Below, piece by piece: positions 1 to 5,047 of a DNA stretch of 5,047 nucleotides. Each line of letters starts with the position of its first letter. The stretch's first letter is position 1. Below the pieces are notes generated by a model that saw nothing but the letters and a program-made list of their open reading frames with translations, was not told the origin of the DNA and searched no databases. Source of the DNA: Sphingomonadales bacterium (GTDB lineage Bacteria > Pseudomonadota > Alphaproteobacteria > Sphingomonadales > Sphingomonadaceae); NCBI GenBank assembly GCA_024636595.1, contig JAGXGT010000157.1, forward strand, positions 1 to 5,047, given 5' to 3'. The translations under genes were made by a program, and so were the position numbers.

Positions 1-986
1 ACATAATCCGGACCCTCGCGCCAATAGATGCCGCGCACATACTCCCGCCACCCGATGATTTGCCGGATGAACCCTTCCGCGGCGTTTAGCGGCACGTCTC
101 CATCATGATAACGCCGCTCAACCTCTTGGCAGAGGTCGAGCGGGTCGAGCAGGCCAGAATTGATGTAGGGTGAGAGGATCGAGTGCCACAGAAACGGCTG
201 CCCGCTGAGCAAGGCATCCTGATAGTCTCCGAACCGGGGCAGGGCTTCATCAAGAAATTTGCGTTTTTGCCGCATCGCTTCGTCATGGGTTACCGCAAAA
301 TGAAAATGGTCCAGTGATCCCGGATGGTCGGCGAATCTATCCGAGACCAGCGCCAGAACTTCGCGTGTGATCTCATCGGGGCGGAACCGGATCGGCTGCG
401 GTATCGCGAGTTCGCCCTTTGCCGGTTTGCGATTATCGTTGTCATAATTCCATTTTCCGCCTTCGGGTTTGCCGTTCTCATCAAGCAATAAGCCAGTCTT
501 TCGCCGCATTTCCCGATAGAAATACTCCATGCGGAGCTGCTTTTTCCCGTCTGCCCAGTCGGCAAAATCCTGATGGGTCGCGACAAAGCGATGGTCCGGG
601 CAAATAGCGACCGGGATACCGAATTTCTGTTCCCAGTTCTCGATCATCGCCATGACCCGCCACTCACCGGCCTCGGTGACCCGGATGCTTTCGATGCTAT
701 GCCTTTCCAGCGCCCGCGCGACCTCACCGGAGAAGCTGCCGCTGTTATCCGGATCGGACCAAGCGATATAGTCAACCGACCATCCGCGCTCTTCGAGCGC
801 TTTTGCGTGATGACGCATGGCAGAGAATATATAGGCGATTTTGGCCTTGTGATGCCGAACATAGGCTGTTTCTTCACTCACCTCCATCATCAGGAGCACG
901 CATTCGTCGGGGTTTTGCGCCTCCAGCGAGGAGATCTGGATGGAGAGTTGGTCGCCCAATATCGGTATGAGGATTTTTTCAGACAT
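1..986 (-). CDS. Cryptochrome/photolyase-related protein (DPRP/FeS-BCP type), partial, C-terminus off the left edge
   Basis: The minus-strand frame from the ATG at 986 stays open to the window edge, giving 328 residues with no stop. The N-terminus (MSEKILIPILGDQLS) matches the family's opening beta-strand and GDQL motif. Other hallmarks follow: YIFSAMRHHAKAL at about 52-64, WHSILSPYINSGLL at about 267-280, and EGFIRQIIGWREYVRGIYW at about 304-322, part of the FAD-binding helical domain. Family members bind FAD, often use a lumazine antenna, and carry a 4Fe-4S cluster. Some repair (6-4) photoproducts with light; others are treated as photoreceptors. Full members are near 500 residues, so roughly 180 should lie outside the window. 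The cluster cysteines are expected in that missing part, so the window cannot confirm them. A TGA lies in frame six codons upstream of the ATG with no other start between, which fixes the start. No Shine-Dalgarno is visible. Family assignment is firm; repair versus sensing is open. Confidence 0.93.
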   Translation of the reverse strand, partial: MSEKILIPILGDQLSIQISSLEAQNPDECVLLMMEVSEETAYVRHHKAKIAYIFSAMRHHAKALEERGWSVDYIAWSDPDNSGSFSGEVARALERHSIESIRVTEAGEWRVMAMIENWEQKFGIPVAICPDHRFVATHQDFADWADGKKQLRMEYFYREMRRKTGLLLDENGKPEGGKWNYDNDNRKPAKGELAIPQPIRFRPDEITREVLALVSDRFADHPGSLDHFHFAVTHDEAMRQKRKFLDEALPRFGDYQDALLSGQPFLWHSILSPYINSGLLDPLDLCQEVERRYHDGDVPLNAAEGFIRQIIGWREYVRGIYWREGPDY

Positions 987-992
987 GTTTCG

Positions 993-1001
993 ATTATCAC
1001 A
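993..1001 (-). promoter_or_regulatory. Possible extended -10 promoter element for the photolyase-related gene
   Basis: Read on the minus strand, TGTGATAAT is an extended -10 (TGn followed by GATAAT, five of six matches to TATAAT). It ends six bases before the ATG, so a usual -10-to-start distance puts the first transcribed base at or next to the A of the start codon. That fits the absence of a Shine-Dalgarno sequence and would make the message leaderless. No clear -35 is visible. This is inference from motif and spacing only. Confidence 0.35.
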
Positions 1002-1015
1002 TCATCGGGCTGCAT

Positions 1016-1045
1016 TTGGCGATCTGTGCTTTTGGGCAGTATGAT
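1016..1045 (+). promoter_or_regulatory. Candidate sigma-70-like promoter for queF
   Basis: TTGGCG at 1016-1021 (four of six to TTGACA) and TATGAT at 1040-1045 (five of six to TATAAT) are separated by 18 bp. The predicted start near 1052 would leave a leader of about 43 bases before the queF ATG. I see no riboswitch-like fold in that short leader. It is the best-spaced promoter-like pair in the divergent gap, but the -35 is weak. Confidence 0.35.
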
Positions 1046-1094
1046 AATTGCAGCGGCTGATGACATCGGCTGCGGGCTGTTCTAAACGATCCCG

Positions 1095-1565
1095 ATGACC
1101 GATGATGAATCCAAAAAAATGGCACCACGATTTCTGGGTCGGGACAGTTCAATACCAACCTCGCCCGAGACGGCAGAGCTGGATTATGTGCCGAACCCGC
1201 GAGCGGGCGATTTGTATCTTGCCCGCTTTGCTGTGCCGGAATTCACTTCGCTATGTCCAGTCACCGGCCAGCCCGATTTTGCCCATCTGGTAATCGACTA
1301 TGCGCCCGATCAGACCATCGTCGAATCGAAATCGCTCAAGCTGTTTCTGGGCTCGTTTCGCAACCATGCGGCCTTTCACGAAGATTGCACTGTGGGAATC
1401 GGTCGGCGGCTGTTTGACGAAATGCAGCCCAGATGGCTGCGTATCGGGGGCTATTGGTATCCTCGCGGCGGGATTCCGATCGACGTGTTCTGGCAGTCTG
1501 GCGAACCGCCAGCCGGATTATGGGTTCCGGAACAAGGTGTTGCGCCTTATCGGGGCCGGGGCTGA
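1095..1565 (+). CDS. queF: NADPH-dependent 7-cyano-7-deazaguanine (preQ0) reductase QueF
   Basis: This cytosolic enzyme reduces the nitrile of preQ0 to the amine preQ1 using NADPH, a late step in making the queuosine base of tRNA. The 156-residue protein is the short, single-domain type, like that of Bacillus subtilis. The catalytic cysteine is Cys54 in EFTSLCPVTGQPDF, with Asp61 as the acid residue. The QueF signature ESKSLKLF spans 77-84, and Glu96 lies in SFRNHAAFHED (87-97). These match the B. subtilis Cys55, Asp62, motif 78-85 and Glu97 with a shift of one. The C-terminal stretch with GIPIDVFWQSG is also typical. No strong Shine-Dalgarno precedes the ATG at 1095. The in-frame ATG at 1119 (Met9) is an alternative start and would not remove any catalytic residue. 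It is divergent from the photolyase-related gene and 66 bp upstream of a thioesterase gene on the same strand. No other queuosine gene is in view. Confidence 0.97.
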   Translation: MTDDESKKMAPRFLGRDSSIPTSPETAELDYVPNPRAGDLYLARFAVPEFTSLCPVTGQPDFAHLVIDYAPDQTIVESKSLKLFLGSFRNHAAFHEDCTVGIGRRLFDEMQPRWLRIGGYWYPRGGIPIDVFWQSGEPPAGLWVPEQGVAPYRGRG

Positions 1566-1631
1566 ACGAGGGTTTACGCGCTTATCCGCTTTTGACTTTG
1601 CAACGTCACAAACAAACCCTAGTGTAAGCCC

Positions 1632-2021
1632 ATGGATCAGCAACATCAGCATAGTATTGCCATCGCGGCATCCGATATCGATTTCATGGGGCATGTGAAC
1701 AACGCCAACTATCTCACCTGGGTGCAGGATGCAGTTGTCGCCCACTGGCAGAAAATTGCCCCTTCTGACGCCGTCGCTTCTCACCTCTGGGTCGCGATCA
1801 AGCATGAGATCACCTACCGCAAGCCGGCCTTTTTGAATGATGATGTGATCGCCGAGGTGCTGCTGGAAAAAGTACACGGCGCCCGGGCGTTTTACAGCAC
1901 CATCATCAAGCGCGGCGAAGAAGTGCTCGCCGAGGTCCAGTCCAGCTGGTGCTGCGTTGATGCGGACACGCTGCGACCGACTCGTCTGGCGAAAGATATT
2001 GTCGCGCGCTTCCTGGGCTAG
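1632..2021 (+). CDS. Acyl-CoA thioesterase, 4HBT hotdog-fold family (YbgC/FadM-like)
   Basis: The 129-residue protein has the size of a single hotdog domain. Its N-terminal signature SDIDFMGHVNNANYLTWVQD (14-33) is the classic 4HBT motif. Asp17 aligns with the catalytic aspartate of Pseudomonas 4-hydroxybenzoyl-CoA thioesterase, and HVNN caps the long central helix. The later segments, around HEITYRKPAFLNDDV (58-72) and RAFYSTIIKRGEEVLAEVQS (85-104), fit the beta-sheet. The family hydrolyses acyl-CoA or related thioesters in the cytosol, usually as dimers or tetramers. The substrate cannot be read from the sequence. No signal peptide is visible. The ATG at 1632 is the first possible start, because a TAG in frame sits four codons upstream; only a weak UAAG lies ahead of it. 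It may be co-transcribed with queF across a 66-bp gap, though no functional link between them is known to me. Its stop is 7 bp from the stop of the convergent ATPase gene. Confidence 0.9.
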   Translation: MDQQHQHSIAIAASDIDFMGHVNNANYLTWVQDAVVAHWQKIAPSDAVASHLWVAIKHEITYRKPAFLNDDVIAEVLLEKVHGARAFYSTIIKRGEEVLAEVQSSWCCVDADTLRPTRLAKDIVARFLG

Positions 2022-2028
2022 GCGCTGA

Positions 2029-3609
2029 TCATCTCATCAGGCCGCCGATCAGATTGCGGACAAAGCGTCCGGCAACCGGCCCGGCAAGATCGGTAACCAC
2101 CGAACCGACGGCAGATGTTACGCCTGACTGCACCGGATTCGCCCGGGATTTTTTGCCCAACATTGTCGATGCGGCCATACCGGCAGCAGATCCTGCAGCA
2201 ACCTTGGTGCCACGACTGAAGGCTTTTTCCCAGATGCTTTTGCTCTTGCGGGGCTGTTTTCCGACCTCTTCCTTACCCTTTTCCTCGACTTCCTGCGCGG
2301 TTGCGGTCGCATCGATCACCTTTTGCGCCAATATTTCCTCGGCACTGTTCCGGTCGATTTCCTCGTCATATTTGCCGTCATAGGGCGAGATCGAGTTAAT
2401 GATCGCGCGTTCCTTGGGCGAGACCGGGCCCAGTCGTGACCGGGGCGGCTTGATCAGGGTCCGCTGGACGATCGACGGCGCCCCGTCTTCGAGCAGGGTC
2501 GACACCAGCGCCTCGCCCACGCGCAATTCGGTAATCGCTTGCTCGACATCGAGATCGGGGTTGATCCGAAACGTGTCGGCTGCCGCCTTGATCGCTTTCT
2601 TGTCGCGCGGGGTGAAGGCGCGCAGCGCGTGCTGCACACGGTTGCCGAGCTGGCCAGCAACCTCTTGCGGAATGTCGATCGGGTTCTGGGTCACGAAAAA
2701 GACGCCGACGCCCTTGGATCTGATCAGGCGCACGACCTGTTCGATCTTGTCTTCCAGCGCTTTGGGGGCATCATCGAACAGCAGATGCGCTTCGTCGAAG
2801 AAGAAAACGAGTTTCGGTTTTGCCGGATCACCGACTTCCGGCAGGGTTTCAAACAGTTCGGCGAGCAGACAGAGCAGGAGGGTTGCATAGAGTTTCGGGC
2901 TGCGCATCAGCTGGTCGGCGGCGAGTATGTTGATATATCCGCGACCCTGCTCGTCGCATTTGATGAAATCATCGATCTCCAGCGCCGGTTCTCCGAAAAA
3001 CTGCCCCGCGCCCTGGCTGTCCAGTTGCAGTAACTGGCGCTGGATCGTACCGACGCTGGCCTTTGTGACATTGCCGTATTTCGCCGACAGTTGCTTGGCG
3101 TTTTCCGCCGTATAAGCGAGCATCGACTGAAGGTCATCGAGGTTCAGCAGCAGCAGGCCCTCTTCGTCGGCAAACCGGAATACAATATTGAGTACACCTT
3201 CTTGCGTGTCATTCAAATCCATCAGGCGCGCAAGCAACAGCGGCCCCATTTCGGTAATGGTGGTGCGGATCGGATGGCCCTGCTTGCCATAAAGATCCCA
3301 GAATATTGCCGGATTGTCGGAATAGGCATAATCGCTCATCCCCAGTTCCTTGGCACGTTCTTCCAGCTTGTCGGCATGTTTGAATTGCGGCGATCCCGCC
3401 ATGGAAATTCCCGAAAGGTCGCCTTTTACATCGGCGACAAAGACCGGCACGCCATTGGCGGAAAAGCTTTCCGCCAGTCCCTGCAGGGTGACGGTCTTGC
3501 CGGTGCCGGTGGCCCCGGCGATCAGGCCATGCCGGTTGGCACGGGACAGGTTCAGGCTCTGCCGCTCGCCGCCGCCCAGTCCGAGAAAAATTTCTGTTGC
3601 GTCGGCCAC
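2029..3609 (-). CDS. YjgR/DUF853-family HerA-like ATPase
   Basis: The 526-residue protein is a P-loop ATPase of the HerA/FtsK-related group, in the family of E. coli YjgR (about 500 residues). Walker A is GATGTGKT (32-39). Walker B is KLVFFFDEAHLLF (266-278), with Asp272 and Glu273. A polar sensor lies in FFVTQNP (304-310), and LGNRVQHALRAFTP (321-334) is the likely arginine-finger region. VADVKGDLSG (58-67) is characteristic of this family. A charged, Glu/Lys-rich segment (about 413-465) leads to a Gly/Ala-rich tail (about 470-526) ending in a basic stretch. No signal peptide or long membrane helix is seen. The cellular role of the family is not established; a DNA-translocating or helicase-like activity is only inferred from the fold. 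The start is GTG at 3609, supported by AAGGGG eight bases upstream and an in-frame TGA ten codons upstream. It appears to be transcribed alone: a terminator precedes it and a convergent gene follows. Confidence 0.94.
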   Translation of the reverse strand: MADATEIFLGLGGGERQSLNLSRANRHGLIAGATGTGKTVTLQGLAESFSANGVPVFVADVKGDLSGISMAGSPQFKHADKLEERAKELGMSDYAYSDNPAIFWDLYGKQGHPIRTTITEMGPLLLARLMDLNDTQEGVLNIVFRFADEEGLLLLNLDDLQSMLAYTAENAKQLSAKYGNVTKASVGTIQRQLLQLDSQGAGQFFGEPALEIDDFIKCDEQGRGYINILAADQLMRSPKLYATLLLCLLAELFETLPEVGDPAKPKLVFFFDEAHLLFDDAPKALEDKIEQVVRLIRSKGVGVFFVTQNPIDIPQEVAGQLGNRVQHALRAFTPRDKKAIKAAADTFRINPDLDVEQAITELRVGEALVSTLLEDGAPSIVQRTLIKPPRSRLGPVSPKERAIINSISPYDGKYDEEIDRNSAEEILAQKVIDATATAQEVEEKGKEEVGKQPRKSKSIWEKAFSRGTKVAAGSAAGMAASTMLGKKSRANPVQSGVTSAVGSVVTDLAGPVAGRFVRNLIGGLMR

Positions 3610-3617
3610 CGGCGGTT

Positions 3618-3623
3618 CCCCTT
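3618..3623 (-). promoter_or_regulatory. Ribosome binding site that supports the GTG start of the ATPase gene
   Basis: On the minus strand AAGGGG lies eight bases before the GTG at 3609. It is the only clear purine-rich Shine-Dalgarno match between the in-frame upstream TGA and the first conserved residues. It therefore favours GTG over a downstream ATG; the next in-frame Met is residue 70, beyond the Walker A motif. Confidence 0.7.
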
Positions 3624-3648
3624 GTTCAAGTAGCGATCAAACATCATA

Positions 3649-3679
3649 GCTTGACGCAAAAAAAAGGCCGGCGTCAAGC
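3649..3679. repeat. Perfect 9-bp inverted repeat overlapping the terminator and upstream of the ATPase gene
   Basis: GCTTGACGC at 3649-3657 is exactly matched by its reverse complement GCGTCAAGC at 3671-3679, with 13 bp between them and 22 bp between half-site centres (about two helical turns). The right arm is also the loop and one flank of the terminator stem. The left arm abuts a -10-like TATGAT (3648-3643 on the minus strand) that could serve the ATPase gene, though I see no -35 at the right distance. It could be a regulator binding site, an alternative RNA hairpin, or chance. Confidence 0.5.
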
Positions 3680-3686
3680 GCCAGCC
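3658..3686 (-). terminator. Intrinsic terminator of the Do-family protease gene
   Basis: Read on the minus strand, GGCTGGCG (3686-3679) pairs with CGCCGGCC (3673-3666) around a five-base loop CTTGA. This gives an eight-pair GC-rich stem with one G-T wobble, directly followed by eight T residues (3665-3658). It begins about 29 bases after the protease stop codon, the usual place for a Rho-independent terminator. On the plus strand the stem is followed by only C then TTTT, and no plus-strand gene lies nearby, so use in that direction is unlikely. Confidence 0.9.
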
Positions 3687-3715
3687 CTTTTCTGTTACAT
3701 GTGTTTAAGACTCGC

Positions 3716-5047
3716 TTAGCTGTCCTGCAGGCGAACCGCTACAAATTGTGGATCGCGCGCACCGCGACGGATTTGCAGAAGCACGGCTTCACGATTGGAC
3801 CGTTTTGCGTTGCTTATCGCGCTGTCCAAATCAGCGGCGCTGTTCACCGGTTGGCGGTTGACGCTGGTGATCACAAATCCGCGCTTGATACCCTTTTGAC
3901 CCGCATCGCTGTTCGGATTGACCGTCGATACGACGACGCCTTTTTGCGTCGATGCAACGCCGATCTGCCGGGCGATCTGTGGTGTCAGATCGACAACCGA
4001 CAATCCCAGCGCTTCGGCGGTCGCTTGCGCACTCGCTCCATTGTCATCCTGGCCCATTGCATTGTCTTCTGCATCCGGGTCGAACGAATTGCTGGCCAAC
4101 TCTTCTTCAGATGGCCGTGTGCCGAGCTTGGCACTGACCTTCATGGTTTTGCCATTGCGAACCAGTTCGATCGGAACATCGGTGCCAATCGGGAGATTGG
4201 CGACGAGGTAGGACAGGGTCTGGTCAGGCGTTACGGTCTTGCCGTTCACCTTGGTGATCACGTCACCAGCCTGGATACCGGCTTTTTGTGCCGCTTCGCC
4301 CGGTTCAACGCGCTGGACGAATTCGCCCTGATTCTTTTCCAGGCCAAGCGAGTCCGCCAGATCTTCCGAAAGCGCGCTGATCTGAACGCCGAGATATCCG
4401 CGTTCAATCTTTTTGCCGTTTTTCAGCGTTTCGACAATCGGAGCAGCAACTTCGGCTGGAATGGCAAAGCCAATGCCGACATTGCCGCCGGTTGGCGAGA
4501 TGATCGCATTGTTGATGCCAATAACATTGCCGTTGAGATCGAACATTGGCCCGCCGCTATTGCCGCGGTTGATCGACGCATCGGTCTGCAAGAAACTGTC
4601 ATAGGCACCCTGTCCGGTTCTCCGGTGAATGGCCGACACGATGCCGGTTGTCACAGTGCCGCCAAGACCAAAGGGATTGCCGATCGCAATAATCCAGTCG
4701 CCAACGCGGGCAGCAGCGCTGTCACCGAATTTGACGAACGGCAGCGGCTTGTTGGCCTTGATCTTGAGCACGGCGATATCCGATGCCGCATCGCGGCCGA
4801 TGAGCTCCGCCTCATATTCGGTGCGGTCCGGCATGATCACGGTAATCGATTCAATGGTTGCATTGCGGTCACCTGGGGCAACGACATGATTGTTGGTGAC
4901 AACATAGCCATCGGCAGAAATGATGAACCCTGATCCGAGAGACTGTGCTTCGCGCGTTTGTTCACCGCCGCCGCCGCCGCGATTGCCGAACAGGCCGTCA
5001 AAAGGCGTGCCCGCAAATGGATTGTTGCTCACGCGGACGCGCTGGGT
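3716..5047 (-). CDS. Do-family (DegP/HtrA) periplasmic serine endoprotease with two PDZ domains, N-terminus off the right edge
   Basis: The frame is open from the right edge to TAA at 3716, giving 443 visible residues (the first codon is 5047-5045). The chymotrypsin-like protease domain has the full triad: His54 in VTNNHVV (codon 4888-4886), Asp90 in SDIAVLKI (codon 4780-4778) and Ser164 in RGNSGGP (codon 4558-4556). PDZ1 starts at about 216 with RGYLGVQI and runs to about 310. An acidic linker (about 312-340) leads to a more divergent PDZ2 (about 345-440). Such proteins degrade or refold misfolded envelope proteins. A GTG lies in frame at 5032 but is internal: coding continues upstream as TQRVRV, and the signal peptide and first protease strands (roughly 60-70 residues) are missing. 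A five-glycine run sits in the LA-loop-like segment. A terminator follows the stop. In many alphaproteobacteria hflK-hflC lie upstream; that cannot be seen here. DegP, DegQ and MucD types cannot be separated from this fragment. Confidence 0.96.
   Translation of the reverse strand, partial: TQRVRVSNNPFAGTPFDGLFGNRGGGGGEQTREAQSLGSGFIISADGYVVTNNHVVAPGDRNATIESITVIMPDRTEYEAELIGRDAASDIAVLKIKANKPLPFVKFGDSAAARVGDWIIAIGNPFGLGGTVTTGIVSAIHRRTGQGAYDSFLQTDASINRGNSGGPMFDLNGNVIGINNAIISPTGGNVGIGFAIPAEVAAPIVETLKNGKKIERGYLGVQISALSEDLADSLGLEKNQGEFVQRVEPGEAAQKAGIQAGDVITKVNGKTVTPDQTLSYLVANLPIGTDVPIELVRNGKTMKVSAKLGTRPSEEELASNSFDPDAEDNAMGQDDNGASAQATAEALGLSVVDLTPQIARQIGVASTQKGVVVSTVNPNSDAGQKGIKRGFVITSVNRQPVNSAADLDSAISNAKRSNREAVLLQIRRGARDPQFVAVRLQDS

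Noticed and set aside
86..877. Several short minus-strand frames that might suggest a fragmented gene on the left
   Set aside because: The true frame, from the ATG at 986, is continuous for 328 codons with conserved motifs throughout. The short frames are alternative readings of it, not evidence of frameshifts.
573..1085. A 170-codon plus-strand open frame overlapping the photolyase-related gene
   Set aside because: It lies antisense to a frame with clear family motifs. Its product has no recognisable features, and it exists because of codon bias on the other strand.
1592..1625. Promoter-like TTGACT (1592-1597) and TAGTGT (1620-1625) ahead of the thioesterase gene
   Set aside because: The 22-bp spacing is too long, and no acceptable -10 lies at 16-18 bp from the TTGACT.
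2025..2040. Small inverted repeat CTGAT / ATCAG between the convergent genes as a terminator
   Set aside because: The stem is only five AT-containing pairs and there is no T-tract on either strand.
2029..3609. The HerA-like ATPase as part of an antiphage defence system
   Set aside because: HerA-type ATPases do occur in defence systems with nuclease partners. This one is the YjgR/DUF853 type, stands alone, and has housekeeping neighbours with no nuclease, SIR2 or restriction gene in view.
3701..4933. A 410-codon plus-strand open frame opposite the Do-family protease gene
   Set aside because: It is an exact antisense shadow of a protease with a complete catalytic triad and PDZ domains. Its translation shows no recognisable domain and an unusual richness in Arg, Asp and Ala.
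5030..5032. GTG at 5032 as the start of the protease
   Set aside because: The frame stays open to the window edge with family-like sequence. Starting here would drop the signal peptide and the first strands of the protease domain.

Overview
The window looks like an ordinary chromosomal housekeeping segment from an alphaproteobacterium, most likely of the Sphingomonadales. That placement rests on how the QueF, HtrA and YjgR-like proteins read and on moderate-to-high GC by eye. It is pattern recognition, not a database match. Five protein genes fill almost all of the sequence, and two of them run off the edges.

Layout from left to right. A minus-strand gene for a photolyase/cryptochrome-related flavoprotein starts at 986 and leaves the window at base 1, so its C-terminal part is missing. 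It diverges across about 108 bp from queF (1095-1565, +), which encodes the preQ0 reductase of queuosine tRNA modification. A 4HBT-fold acyl-CoA thioesterase gene (1632-2021, +) follows queF on the same strand. It converges, with only 7 bp between stop codons, on a 526-residue YjgR/DUF853 HerA-like ATPase gene (2029-3609, -), which uses a GTG start. A 106-bp gap then holds a strong intrinsic terminator for the gene upstream, a Do-family (DegP/HtrA) periplasmic serine protease (3716 to the right edge, -). The N-terminus of that protease, including its signal peptide, lies outside the window.

The genes do not form an evident single pathway. They cover light-driven DNA repair or light sensing, tRNA modification, acyl-CoA hydrolysis, an ATPase of unknown role, and envelope protein quality control. 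I see no rRNA, tRNA, CRISPR array, insertion sequence, prophage gene or recognisable defence island, and no convincing undescribed system. The most unusual non-coding structure is a perfect 9-bp inverted repeat (3649-3657 / 3671-3679) that interlocks with the terminator, just upstream of the ATPase gene. A possible leaderless start for the photolyase-related gene is the second point of interest.
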